A DNA stretch of 64,000 bases from Citrus sinensis (lineage: Eukaryota > Streptophyta > Magnoliopsida > Sapindales > Rutaceae): NCBI RefSeq assembly GCF_022201045.2, contig NC_068562.1:6492001-6556000 (forward strand), read 5' to 3'. The notes below the pieces were generated by a model that saw only the letters and a program-made list of their open reading frames with translations, searched no databases and was not told the DNA's origin. The position numbers were made by a program, and so were the translations under genes. Below, piece after piece: positions 48,024 to 60,716 of this stretch. The number at the start of each line of letters is the position of its first letter. Positions within the stretch are counted from its first letter, which is position 1.

Positions 48024-50935
48024 GTGTAGCAGATATTATCAATATAGCCGATGTTGTAGAATTGATGTTAATGTCACATTTCATCTGGCTGGTTTCAGCC
48101 TTAGCAATTAATGTTCAAGGTGTTTGTTGCTGAATGAAATTGAATGAAAATTTACAAATATAAGATGGCTTCAATTTTTTTATTTTATTTTATTTTATTA
48201 TATTATTATTTTAGTTTGCTTGTTGCCTTGTTAAATTTCTGGCCACTTAAGACAGTTATACAAATGAGATTGAAAAAAGGGGATCCCAAATCATGTAATC
48301 ATGAAATTAATGGAATGAAAATGACTAGCAATATAATTCGAGAAAGGTATATATAGAATTACTATCTAATTGACTCTTGCTACACCGATCGTTCCTCGCA
48401 TATTAGCCATAATTTTGAAATATTTAGGATAAATTTTAGATTTTCCACTCATGAATTAACTATCTTCAAATTATTTCCTTATTTTTTAAAATTTAAAGTT
48501 ACTCCCTAAATCTTTTTATTTCTCCATTAATTTTAATGGTTAAAAGGATAAAATAGTATTTATAAAATTTGAAACATTCAATTAATTGAAAGAAATCAAA
48601 CTTTTTTATTTTTTTTTCACTCTTTTATATTTATTATTAGACAAAATGACTAATACTCCTTACTTATATTTTGGAGAACAAAGATACTTCAACATAAATT
48701 AAATTAATTTTCATTTAATTTCAAAAAATCAAAATTCATTTGTTACTGTTCATTCACCTTCATCTAATAAAACTCACTCTCTTCTATATATCAATACAGC
48801 ACAACCGCAACATTCTCTCTCCCAAAATTTTTGTTGATAAATAATTTTAAATCAACAATCCGTAAATAAAAACTAAAGTAAAACTAAAATCTAATTAAAA
48901 TCTAAACAAGTTTTGCAATAACTCGATTAGTTTTGAAGTCAAAATTCCATATTTGAAAATACCCAGTCTAGTTATCGATTATAGTTGCATGTCATGGTCA
49001 AGAAAATTCTGAGAAATCAAAGGCAATCAAACCCGTGGCCATGGATACCAAGCCCATGGCTGCTTAAAAATCGATAATTAACAAAAAATTCTTAAAAAAG
49101 AGACATTTTTGTTCTTTAGCAAGTCAACTACGGTCAATTGTTAAAGATAATTATTTTTAAAGTAATTTGAAATTTTCAAATATAAAGATAATCAATTCAC
49201 AGGGGTGGGGTAATCTGAGACTTACCCAATTATGTATATTGAATAGACATATGGTCGAAATTTATATAACTTTTTACATTTTATTGCTTATGTTTTACAT
49301 ATACATGAGGAACTTAATTATAACCCAGATTACTTACATGATTAACACATAATTATTTGTAATCTACGCATATTATGCCCAAAAATTTTCAATTTTAATT
49401 TTGATGAGTAAGTAATACACAGAAACTTGTCTGCAAAAGGTATATATCAAATAGAAATAGACCACTCCATTGAAATTAGCTTTTGAATTATCTTGAAAAT
49501 TGAAAGGCCATTCATAGATTTAGTGCTCTTTTACTTTTGCTGTATTCAGAATTTGTCAGCTTCTCTCATAAATTATCCACAAGATTAATTAACACTCCTG
49601 AAAGTGTTTTCCTGAAAATGATCTTAACTGAATGAATATGGCAATATGAAAAGATGCAATTGAATTTCCAGTTAACAAAAAGCATAGTAGGATTCACTTA
49701 ATAGCCTAAAATGGTAAGAATTAATGGCCACAGTGATTGATTTCTTCGAAAGCATATGACAGACATACTTCCAAATCTTGACTGCAAATCACAATAGCCT
49801 AACAAGTCTATTGCAAATCATGAACAAATCCACTTTAACAAAAGGGTGTTTGAAACCTAATCTTCCAAACAGAGAAATAACAATGTCGAGCAAAGGTACC
49901 CAGCTGCAATTGTCTTATTGTACAATGCACAATGATCCATTTTGCTGATTCTGGATTTGTTTCTTTCAATCTCATATTATTCAACATTTAATGATATTCA
50001 GCTCACTATTTTACGTAAACTTTATTACCACATTGTTGCACTTTTTGTTACTTTTGGGGTTTGTCGTGTCATGTAATTACTATTAACTAGTCAAAGGGCC
50101 TGCCATAGCTAGATGCATGCGTTGAAATTCTGGCTGCGCATATGTGCTGTGAAAGCTACACGAGATTTGTTGGGTTGCGCGCCACTGCCATGCGAACTAA
50201 ATCACAATGGAAAGTAGTGTGAAAAATGATTGCCTCTGCTCTCTGTTTAAACGAATTTACTATAGTTAATCATATGTTGTTGTCCTGTTGATTCTAATGT
50301 GGGTCTTTATCCATTATTTAAGTTTTTGAATCAGTCCTCTAGACGCAGCTCATTTGGCAGTAAATATGCTTTTTGTCCATGATAACATTGAGTTTAAGTA
50401 ATAATAGAGAGTAAGTAATAATAGAGAGGTTAGTAGTTGGTGTTTAGTGGGTGCTGTTTATTTTTTCATCTGGTCAATTAAACTATTAAGTCATTTTTTT
50501 AATCTCAGAAAATTTTTAGTTACTAATCATTAAGTTATTAAGTCAATTTCTTTTATCTTTTTGTTTAATTTAAAATCTAAATGATTAAACACTTAGGAAT
50601 GCAACTGCGTTATATACTTGTTGATAGAATAAGTATTTCAGTCAGTTAAGCTATTAAGTCATTTTTTTAATTATTCTAACTTAACCAAGATTCTCGGATT
50701 GAGACTTGGGAATGTAGCCGCTTTAAATACTTGTTGGGAGAGCTTTGTCGTCTTAGTGGTCCTACTCGGCTTAAATCTAGATTAATCGGGGCTTAATATA
50801 GTCTTCGTATACTAGATGGTTTAACATATCCAAAAAAATCTAAATGATATCATTAAAAGATATTCTCCAAAATATCTCTATATAATTAATTAATTGTCAT
50901 ACTTACCTAAATAAAATCTATTAATTAGTATTATT
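47985..50935 (+). repeat. segmental duplication, copy 1
   Basis: From the last 13 codons of phosphatase B through about 2.9 kb of its 3' flank. It aligns with 52014-53637 and then 60717-62015, with scattered substitutions and small indels. Shared landmarks: AGCCGATGTTGTAGAATTGA, TGTTCCTCGCATATTAGCC-type text, and GGATTCACTTAATAGCC. A SINE at about 50683-50838 is in this copy at a position not occupied in the other. Confidence 0.9.
50683..50838 (+). mobile_element. SINE-like repeat, copy 1
   Basis: Contains TTGGGAATGTAGCCGC, GAGAGCTTTGTCGTCTTAGT, a B-box-like GGCTTAAATCTAGATTAATC, GATGGTTTAACATATCC and a short A run. The same repeat stands at 61319-61509. Borders approximate. Confidence 0.5.
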
Positions 50936-51322
50936 ACCCATCTTCTTGTGATAATATAATGGTAGGATATTATTATTTTTATCTTTTTATTTTCTTCAAA
51001 TTAGTACTATTTATCTTTATAATTTTTTATGACTATTTTTCCAAGAAAAACATCATAAACTACAATAAAATTGATTAACATATACTAATTTAGAATATTA
51101 AAGGATGATATTCAATTGAACATGATTTATTTTATGATAATAAATTATCCTATTTATATTCTTTGAGATACTTATTGTTGGTTTAACTTTTATAATTTGT
51201 AAGAGTACAAATGTAAAAATACAAGTTTTCAAAATTTTTAAATTTAAAAAAATTTAATACTTATTTTTAGAAATAAAAAAACATTTATATTCATACATTC
51301 AATTTTTTTTTTTAATTCAGAC

Positions 51323-51947
51323 TAAGAGTCAGTTTGGGATTGCGGAGGCTGATGAAATAAGCCGCTGATTAAAAAAGTAGCTTGGAGTTTGGTAAACTGT
51401 GCAGTTGTAGTTGCTATGAGTTTGAAAAGTAGAGTGTATGTGTTTGGTAAATTTTATTACGAAAGTGCTGTTTTATTATATAATAACCAAAATAGACATA
51501 AGTTTTAAGTACTTTTTATTTTTAGAATATGTTTAATAAAATTGTTTAGACATATCTTTTTTCTTAAATATTAGACATTTTTTTCTTAAATATGTAAAAT
51601 TACATTAAATAATCAATTAAAAAAATCTAAAAAACTTTATAATCTGTTACATAAAATATAATAAAGTTAAAGGTATGATTTATATATTAGAGTTTATGGT
51701 TAAATAAGATATAATTATTTTTTTATTAAAATATAGGGTTATAATAGGAATTTTAAAAAGATATGGTAGCTTATTAAATAAGCTGCTTATGAAAAGTAAC
51801 CCCCTAGCTGTTTTTAAAAGCTGCTAATAAAATGGAGAAAATCATTAAATAAGTTGCTTTTACAAAATTTACTAAACACTATTTTTATTGAAAATTATGA
51901 AATAAGCAGCTTATTAAATTTCAACCGTAATCCCAAACGGATCCTAA
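51323..51947. mobile_element. hAT-like non-autonomous element
   Basis: Inverted ends TAAGAGTCAGTTTGGGATTG (left) and, reversed on the right, TTAGGATCCGTTTGGGATTA, about 23 bases with a few mismatches. About 625 bases with no coding region. The GTTTGGGATTGCGG end is common in plant hAT-like miniature elements. An 8-bp target duplication was not found. It lies between the two segmental-duplication copies. Confidence 0.6.
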
Positions 51948-52013
51948 TTTAAATTTAGAAAAATAATTGCCAATCCCCAAATAAAAATTCGAGTCAGTAA
52001 CCTCTCAACAATT

Positions 52014-52052
52014 TACTGCAAGCTTCATAAAATTCCAGTCTCTGCCCATTGA
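52014..52052 (+). pseudogene. 3' fragment of phosphatase B
   Basis: Matches the last 13 codons of phosphatase B (CKLHKIPVSAH and stop) including the TGA. It marks the left border of the second duplication copy. Too short to function. Confidence 0.85.
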
Positions 52053-53637
52053 GTGAAGCATATATTGTTAGTATAGCCGATGTTGTAGAATTGATGTTAA
52101 TGTCACATGTTTCAGCCTTAGCAATTAATGTTGAAGGTGTTTGCTGTTGAATGAAAATTTACAAATATGAGATAGCTTCAATTTTTTTTTTTAATATAGC
52201 TTAAATTTTTTTTTTTTCAATTCAGTTAGCTTATTGCCTTGTTAAAGTTCTGGCCACTGAGAAAGTTATACAAATGAGATTGAAAAAAGGGGATCTCAAA
52301 TCATATAATCATCAAATTAAAGGAATGAAAATGACTAACAATATAATTCAAAAAGGTATATATAGATTTGCCATCCAATTGACGCTTGCTATATCATCGT
52401 TCCTCGCATATTAGCCATAATTTTGAAATATTTAGGATAAATATCAAATTATTCCACTCATGAATTAACTATCTTCAAATTATCCCCTTATTTTTAAAAA
52501 CCTAAATTTACTCCTCAAATCTTATTATTTCTCCATTAATTTTAATTGTTAAAAGGGTAAATTAGTATCTGTAAAATTTGAAACATTCAGTAATCGAAAG
52601 AAATCAAGCCTTTCTATATCTTCACTCTTTTATATTTATTATTAGATAAAATGACTAATGCCCCTGGCTTGTATTTTGGAGAACAAAGATACTTTAACAT
52701 AAATTAAATTAATTTTAATTTAATTTCAAAAAATTAAAATTCTCAAAATTCATTTGTTAATGTTCATTCATCTTCATCTAGTAAAACTCACTTGCTTACT
52801 ATTCATTTGTTCATTCATTCTCATCTAATAAAACTCACTCTCTTCTGTAAATAAATGCAGTACAATTGAAACATTCTCTCTCCCAAAATTTTTGTTGATA
52901 GATAATTTTAAATAAACTATTCGTAAATAAAAACTAAAGTAAAACTAAAATCCAATTAAAATCTGAGCAAGTTTTGCAATAACTCAATTAGTTTTGAAGT
53001 CAAAATTCCATATTTGAAAATACTCAGAATAGTTATCGATTATAGTTGCATATCATGGTCAAGAAAATTCTAAGAACTCAAAGGCCATGCATCCATGGCA
53101 GCGCGGCCATGGATACCAAACCCATGGCTGCTTGAAATCGTTTATTAACAAAAAACAATTGTTAAAAAAGAGATATTTTTATACTTTAACAGGTCAACGA
53201 CAGTGAATCGTTATAGTTAACTATTTTTAGGATAATTTGAAATTTTCAAAAGTAGAGAGATAATACAAAGATAATCAATTCACATGTGGAGTAATCTGAA
53301 ACTCACCCAATCATGTATATTGAATAGATGTATGGTTGAAATTTATATAACTTTTTGCATTTTATTTCTTCTGTTTTAAATATATATATATGAGAAATTT
53401 AATTATAACCTAGATTACTTACATGATTAGCGCATAACTATTTGCAAACTACCTACGTTATGCCCAAAATTTTGCAATATTAATTTTGATAGAAAATTGT
53501 CTGCAATAGGTATATATCAAATAGAAATAGACTACTCCATTGAAAATAGCTTTTGAATTATCTTGAAATTGAAAGGCCATTCATAGATTTAGTGCTCTTT
53601 TACTTTTGTTGTATTTAGAATTTGCCTACTTCTCTCA
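52014..53637 (+). repeat. segmental duplication, copy 2, left part
   Basis: Counterpart of about 47985-49570. It stops at CTTCTCTCA (53629-53637), where the large terminal-inverted-repeat element was inserted; homology resumes at 60717. Confidence 0.9.
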
Positions 53638-54107
53638 GGGATAGCTAATTTGCATCGGGGGTTTGGTACCCCAGTCCTTTGTCTTATAGTAAATGAGCCT
53701 TTGGATATAATCCCACGGCTGCAGAAGTGACACAAAGACAATTGGAGGTAACCGGAAAAAAAGGTAATGGGCCGGTAATGTAGAGGGGAAAGAAGAATTT
53801 GATAATGGGTCCAACCGTCCAAGGTAAGTTAAGAAGACGTGTATTGAAACAAACAGCAAACAGGTGGATGCAACTATTGGTTGAAAACAATTTGGCGGAA
53901 GCGTGCAACTCTGGGTTGAGCTAAGATGGAAGTGAAATTTTCGAAAAAAGTGACGGAAAATTTTTGGAAGAGACGAGGCAATGCATTGCGAAAGTAGGAA
54001 AGTAATTGGTGGGGAAAAAAGGGGAAAATTCCCTAACCCTGAGGTTTGAAGTAATAATTAATTTTAATTTTATCCATGTAGTTTAAATAGTAGGCCATGA
54101 CATTCCC

Positions 54108-54108
<1 letters not shown>

Positions 54109-54177
<69 letters not shown>

Positions 54178-54178
54178 G
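54109..54178. repeat. (AAT)n/(ATT)n microsatellite
   Basis: About 11 AAT/ATA units switching abruptly to about 12 ATT units, so the two halves are inverted and can fold into a hairpin. GATGAT-type repeats follow to about 54205. Confidence 0.92.
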
Positions 54179-54698
54179 ACGATGATGATGATGATGGTGG
54201 TGATGATAAATTGTGTAATAAAAAAAATTAAAAAGAGTAAATCATCAACCAAGAAATGGAGGTTCTATTGAAATGACGGATAAATTAAAAGAGGAAAAAA
54301 GGATGAGAAAAATATCATCGACACTGTATTTTAACAAGTTTCTTTGACAATCCCTATTGATTATTGTAAGTAATAGAAACTATGAGTTGTTTAGTCCGTT
54401 ACAAAATGAGCCCCAATTAAACTGTAATAATTAAAAAATTAATTAAATTATATGACATGTTATTCAGTAGTCCTTATTTGTTTCGGTAAAGAATTTAAAG
54501 TAATAAGTGTAAAATAAAAAATAATAATTTCAGTAGACAGAAACAATTGTGTTGTATATATGCATCAGTTTTTGATGAGTCTGTTCTATTGTAAATCCTA
54601 ATTTGTTAAGTATAAAACATATAATTCTCCTAATATAGTAACAAACGGAAGGTCTCGTAGCCTGAATTAACCATTTTTCTCACTTTAAAACCACCAGC

Positions 54699-55694
54699 TA
54701 GGGGTGTTCAGAATCAAATTTGATCCGCTCAATCCGTCCAATCCGTAAAAATCTTATCCGTGAATTGGTGGATGGGATTGAATTGAAAATTTAAAAATCC
54801 ACAATCAATGGATTGAATATGAATTTGTCTCTGTAAATCCGCAAAAATCCGTGAAATCGGGAAAAAGTATTTATTTAATTAAAAAAAGAAAACTCATAAA
54901 TATAGCAATGCTACTTACTAATAAAAAAATAAATTAATTAAAGTATAGCTAAATTAACACAATATTATATCTTATTCGATAACAATATAAATAAAAAATA
55001 ATAATTAAATAAGCAAATATAGCTTCGTAAACATTAAAAAGTATAAAGTAAAACAAAAATCCTAAGACAAACAAAACATTTTGGCATATAACACCAAATC
55101 TCTACCCCACCGCATGCACAAGCCATGAGTGTTTCACTTCAGCACTTGAGGTAAATAAGTTTAATTGCTTGCTTTCTTTTCATTCTCTTGAATTTTTTTA
55201 ATTTTTTCATGTTACGTCAAAGCTCTCAAGTTTCAACATTTAAATTGATAATTTTAGTTAATGTTCATGTATTGATCTGAACAAATGAATTTTTTTTTTT
55301 TGTGTGTTGTAATTTGAAATTTTGAATGTATTATCATAACTTTATTTTTATTTAAATCTTGTTCAATTTTGAATTTAATTGAAAGTAAAATTATTTTTAC
55401 ATTAGATTTTTTAATTTAATAAATTAATTTTATATTATATTTTTTAAAATTTAATAACTTCGTAGATTGGATAACATAAAAAATTTTAATTTGCAAATCA
55501 ATCCAGCAAATGGTGAATTGGATATGGATGGAGTCAAATTCGCATCTGATCCGTAGACATATGGATTAGATTGGATTTGGATTGAGTTTCATTAATCCGT
55601 GATTGGATTTGACAGAAAATTTATAATCCGCAAAATCGTAGATGAGATATTGATTGATGTCCAATCTATAAAATCCGATCCGCGAACACCCCTA
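54699..55694. mobile_element. hAT element 1, nested
   Basis: A 996-bp insertion with inverted ends TAGGGGTGTTC and GAACACCCCTA and perfect 8-bp target duplications CCACCAGC (54691-54698 and 55695-55702). The subterminal regions are full of ATCCG/CGGAT motifs (for example CAATCCGTCCAATCCG near 54735 and AAATCCGATCCGCG near 55670), typical transposase-binding arrays. No transposase frame; non-autonomous. Confidence 0.92.
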
Positions 55695-56041
55695 CCACCA
55701 GCACCAGATAGGTGGAGGAATAGGCATGGACCCCCATCGATAATCAAAGGTAAGTAAAAGATAAGCATCATGTGAAGGGGTACGTGGACCAACATATGCA
55801 AATTAAATGAACAAGAACATCCACTAAAGAACAAAGAGTAACGATATTTTTCGGCCAATGACAAGAATAAAGCCCTCACTCTCATCTAGTGACAACTGCC
55901 CCCCGGGGAAGTGATAAATAGTACCCACCAGATATCGAGATGTGATAGGAACAAAAGTCGACATCAATATGAAAATTATAATATTTTCAAAACAGTAAAT
56001 ATGTGTTTGGTAGTACCATTTTTAAAAGTTTTTGGGATCCC

Positions 56042-56148
56042 CTATCTTACATGCATGTAAGATACATGCCTCTCACATAAATAGTGTGTGGGTCCCACAT
56101 ATACACTATTCATGTGAGAGGCATGTATCTTACATGCATGTAAGATAG
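56042..56148. mobile_element. near-perfect foldback MITE
   Basis: A 107-base hairpin: the left arm 56042-56086 pairs with the right arm 56104-56148 almost base for base (CTATCTTACATGCATG outward, CATGCCTCTCACAT inward). Each arm ends in a 22-bp palindrome centred on ATGCAT. The loop is GTGGGTCCCAC-like and itself palindromic. Little divergence between the arms implies youth or constraint. Confidence 0.85.
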
Positions 56149-56825
56149 AGTTTGCCTTTTTAAAAACAACTTTTACTAAATATTTAAGTCATACTTATAA
56201 TTAAAGAATAATTGTTTAACTAATACATACACAAACATATCATAAATAATTTAAACAAAATAATTATAAAAAATTAAATGATAATAAAATTTAATTATTA
56301 ACATTAATTGAAAACAGTTTCATATTATCTTTATTTTTATACTATAATTAAAATATTACAATATCTATGATTTAAACAAAATAATTATAAAAATTACGTG
56401 ATGGGTATCATGCATTACCCAAGTAATCATGTTGCATGAAATTACAATTTTATCTCTTATACCATTCATCTCTACAATTTAGATTTTAAATCAAATCATT
56501 CATACAAAAGAATTAAAATAGAATAATAGTTTAATTTACAATATTCACTTTTAATCAATGAGGAATACAACAACAATCAGTTATTTACAAAATTAATTAA
56601 TACAATGGAATCAACCCAATGAAAACATAGTGGCACAAGAGAAAAAAAAAGGACATCGGACAAACACGTATCTTAGTGAAAAGGTGATGACAAGAATCAT
56701 TCATAAAAAATGATCTAACAGGAAGTGTTTCCTGTGCAATAAATAAATGGCTGAGATTGAATGTATTGCCACAAAAATTGCCATGAGCACATGCTTTCAG
56801 TTATGATGCCCTACATCTTGCAATC

Positions 56826-58370
56826 TCAAGGTCTAGAGTTTGGGACCATGCCCTTAATATTGCCTACTGTGATGGAAGGTCCTGTTTCAGTCTCACATCT
56901 CGTTGCAACTTCACGAAATTCATCCTTCTGATTCAAGGCATGAAATGGAAGATATAGTTTAGAAATTAAAACAGAATTATCATCGTCAACAAGGAAATGG
57001 GAGAATATATTGATCAATGATCGATCAGAGAACCACTGAAACTACATTTGGGATTCAGGTGCTTTGTCGAATGCAATAACTACCCATGAAGTGAGGATGG
57101 TTGATAGACATAAGCCATCAAGTAAAAAGTGCTTGTTCAACAAACAAGATGCAAAAACACAGCAGTTACAAACATAACATGAAGCCAACATCAAAACAAA
57201 ATTGTGCAAAACACAGAGCTGAAAATAATATATGGTATATATGTATACATAAGTTCCCAATGTATTTCATATCCAATCACAACCATTTTGTTGTAATTTC
57301 AATGCATTCAGCAGAAATTAAAATGAAAAATGCAAATCATCAGATAATAACAAACTACATGTTCCTAGTGTATTATTTATACAGTAAACCTGTAAAACTT
57401 TTGCAAGTACCTCGAAAAGATAAACTTATAATCGTGAAGACATAATGAGAATCAATATTATCATCATCATGCGATCACTTTCTTAAAAAACTCAGGATAT
57501 GCAAAACCCCTAGTTGTAAAAAAAAGATTAATTCAAATGAGTATCTGCCACTTAAATTAATCAAGAATGTTTGATAGAAGTCATTCTTTCTCTCCTCAAC
57601 CAATTCTATTTCAACTTTCAGCTATTTATTTGCCATTGCACTATTTTTTACAATCATCATCCCTCATTCATCCAAATTCTTTGCAACCCAATTGAATTAA
57701 TGCACTTCTCTCTTATTCTCAATAACAAGACTTTCCAAATTGTCATTGCCAATATGTTAATTGCTTCTCAGTATGATATAATAAAACAAACGAATCATAT
57801 GAGCTAACAAACAAATACCAATTTCTTTAATGATGGCTTCACTGATATTGTAGGCAAAAAAATTCCAGCTATTCCAACTGCAAGACACAAACAGGAAAGC
57901 AAAAACCAAATCAAACATATTAACATTTTCTCCTGGACATTTGACACAAGATATTCATGCATCAACCAAATTACCTTTCAAAAGGTACACTAAACTCCAG
58001 AATAATCCAAAATCCCACTAAAACCAAAATTCTCATGCCACCAAGGTCACATGATATGCAAGTTTATCCTTTTGTAGGTATTAAGTTAAATCCTTGAAAA
58101 TTGGAGCATGACAATTAAAAAAAAAAGAAAGCCCTTACCCCATTTGAGGTGTAGAAGCCAAGCCATTAGTGAGTTGAAGAGTTCCATAATTAGAAGTATA
58201 AAAATCTCGCCAAAAGATTTGCTGAACCCACGACTGTAACTTGCTTTCTCATAACTCTGCAACAAGACACCAACACCAAATCCAATATCCATAACAAGAC
58301 ACAGAACAAGACACATAACCAAAGCAAAAATTAAAGGTTTCTTCTTCATTGACAACATTACCATTTCCAC
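56826..58370 (-). other. cryptic coding-like segments inside the Mutator-like element
   Basis: Minus-strand frames with protein-like composition: 58370-58140 (MEMVMLSMKKKPLIFALVMC, a hydrophobic helix, then SYEKASYSRGFSKSFGE, before a GTAAGG donor), about 57880-57820 after a CTTGCAG acceptor (VGIAGIFLPTISVKPSLKK), 57110-57042 (LSTILTSWVVIAFDKAPES) and 56960-56826 (DEFREVATRCETETGPSITV). The order and the splice-like borders suggest a captured membrane-protein gene fragment. I do not recognise the family. Confidence 0.35.
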
Positions 58371-58517
58371 TCTTATTATTTCTCTTACACTTTTTTTTTC
58401 TTATTCCTTAAGGCGCAGGGACAAGTAAAGCTTGGAAATATAAGAATAATGAAATAATATGCACAAGATAAATAATAATTACTCAAAATTTACCCAAATA
58501 GAATAATAATACCAGTG

Positions 58518-60078
58518 TAGAGTTGGCAACAATACCCGCGGGGCTCCAAACCCGCGGGGCCCCGCTTAATTTGGGGCGGGTATGGGGCCCCGAAAAACAC
58601 TGAAAATAAATTTGGGTCTGTTTGGGGATGGGTCTAAAACCCCAAAATTTTTCGGGTTCGGGTTCGGGGATTTTTCCGGATCCCCTAACCCGACCCGAAA
58701 ATAAAAACAAAAAAAAACTAATTTTTTCCCCCAAAAGAAACCCTAACAGCTCGTGAGCTGCCGTCGTCACTAACAGCCGGTCAGCCGCCACCGTTCGTCG
58801 TCACCTACCAACACTCAGCCGCACCTGTTGGTTCTCCTGCCGCAATGCTTTTGCCTTTTCTACTTTTCTTTCTTTGTTTATTTATTAACTGTCTCATTCA
58901 AGCTCTGGATACCACCACGAAGTCTGTGAACAACTTAACTGTCTTTTTTGGGTATGGGTCTTTGTGTGCTTTAAAATTTCTGGGCGTTTCAAAATTTCAA
59001 GTGAAGAGACGAATTAACAGTGCTGCTGTAGCTAAAACAGGACAGACCATAATGTTTGTAGTGTGTTTTGATGGTGAAGAAATTATGTAGGTCTACAGGT
59101 TATTTACTTAAACACTAGGATTTTGTAGAACCGAGGTGCTTGAAAAATACATCTGTAAACAAAAATCTGTCTCCTTCGTTCTAAGCTGTAGCAGCAACAG
59201 TAGTTTGAGCAAAAGTGTCGTTTGAGGGGATGGGGGGGATTTATTTGGTTTGAGGTTTTGGGATGCGTGGAGGGAAACAAAGTTGTGGGGTTTGTAATAA
59301 TTGAGCAAATGGGTTCTGTTTATTTTTCTTGTAGTTTTCTATTTGGTAGTGAGTGAAGAGAGAAGTTCTACTGCCAATTTTCTTCTACATTCTTTTACAA
59401 AACTGTTGTAATAAGCTATCTGGGAAATACCATTTAATAATATAATCACTGTTATATTCACCAACATAAATAAATTAAGTTATAAAAATGAAATCATTAA
59501 CCATTAAATATAACTAGAAATTATAGATGCTTAATTAGTAAATTATAGACGCTTAACCATTAAATATAATTTCTTAACTAGAAATTATAGATGCAAATAA
59601 AAATTAACTATTTTTATTAATTTTTTTTTTGTTTATGTTGTTATAGGTTAATGAAGAATCTTAGAATGTGCATCAATGGTGATGGCTACAAATTTATGTT
59701 GAAAATTTAAAATTATTTTGATTTTTCGTATAAAATTTGATCATTTGTAATTATGTCGAAGGCTTAGAATTATTATGTTTTTATTTATGTGGAGGTTGTT
59801 AAAATTTAATCACTTGTATTTTATTTTAATATGGAATTTAATCATTTGTAATTTTATTTCTAAATATGGAGGTTGTCAGATTTATTATTATTTAAAAAAA
59901 AATAAAATATTTAGAAATTATTATTTAAAAAATGGGGATCGGGTCCCCGCTTTAATCCCCGCTCAATTCGGGGATTTTCGGGGATATACCCAAACTATCC
60001 CCCATTACAATTTTTCGGGTATGGGGCGGGTTCGGGGATCATGATCCCCGCCCCGAACCCGCCCCATTGACATCCCTA
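58518..60078. mobile_element. hAT element 2, nested
   Basis: A 1561-bp insertion with ends TAGAGTTGGCAA and, reversed on the right, TAGGGATGTCAA. Flanks are TACCAGTG (58510-58517) and CACCAGTG (60079-60086), an 8-bp duplication with one mismatch. Both subterminal regions are GC-rich arrays of CGGGG/CCCCG motifs (58540-58700 and 59930-60065), unlike the surrounding DNA. The middle has no transposase. The frame 58845-59090 (starting MLLPFLLFFLCLFINCLIQA) looks like a signal-peptide start but is unproven. Confidence 0.9.
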
Positions 60079-60149
60079 CACCAGTGAGCCAATGTCAATC
60101 CTCAACATATATGCTCAGATCTCGTTATAGGAGAAACCTGAGAGAGAGA

Positions 60150-60445
60150 GCGAGAGCAGCAGCAGCACCAGTCAAGACAGAGCAGAGACGCAGCAGTAGC
60201 AGCAGTAGCAGCAGCAGCACCACCACCACCACCAATTGAGATGGATCACAGACGCAGCAGTAGCAGCAACACCAGTTGATCCTCAACAGAGACGCCGTAG
60301 CAGCAGCAGCACCACCACCACCACCAGTCAAGAGAAGCAGAAGGACAACAACAGTCGATTTTGGTTAAAGATCGTGATGGAGAGAGAGAGTTGTGACGAA
60401 ATGTGGTTGAAGAATTGTGACAGAGAGAGAGAGAGAGAAAGAGAG
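60150..60445. repeat. CAG/CAC-rich low-complexity block with (GA)n
   Basis: Repeated AGCAGC and CACCACC triplets in three partly similar blocks (about 60155, 60190 and 60255-60335, each near a CCAGT-type word), then (GA)n at about 60421-60439. Explains the poly-Ser and poly-Cys/Val frames on both strands, which are rejected as genes. Confidence 0.8.
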
Positions 60446-60716
60446 CTGTGAACTTCGATCGGGATGAGGAGATAAGGCTTGGGTTTTGTTTTGCGATTTC
60501 TTTCATGATTTAATTTGTGATACCGAACGGGCCCTTATCTTTTTCTTTTTCTTTTTCATTGTACTAGAACTATTCTTTCAACCAGTTACCCATTTTTCAA
60601 TGGTTAAATCTCAGCCCTCAAATTCCTCTGTTGACTATCTAAAGGCGCATTTATTAAAAGACAATCGACTGGGGTACCAAACCCATGATGCAAAATAGTT
60701 GGACCCGCTTCTCTCA

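Larger units (their letters stand above)
53638..60707. mobile_element. 7.07-kb Mutator-like element with nested insertions
   Basis: Flanked by perfect 9-bp duplications CTTCTCTCA (53629-53637 and 60708-60716). The empty site exists in the paralogous copy near 49557-49570 (GCTTCTCTCATAAATT). Terminal inverted repeats of about 75 bases: left GGGATAGCTAATTTGCATC then GGTTTGGTACCCCAGTC; the right end reversed has TTTTGCATCATGGGTTTGG then TACCCCAGTCGATTGTC. Long inverted ends plus a 9-bp duplication define Mutator-like elements. No MuDR-type transposase was recognised, so it is probably non-autonomous. About 2.6 kb of it is two later hAT insertions. Confidence 0.87.

Noticed and set aside
51315..51955. 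8-bp target duplication for the hAT-like element at 51323-51947
   Set aside because: Flanks ATTCAGAC and TTTAAATT do not match, so the class rests on the inverted ends only.
60125..60506. Poly-Cys/Val and poly-Ser frames
   Set aside because: Translations of CAG/CAC and GA repeats.
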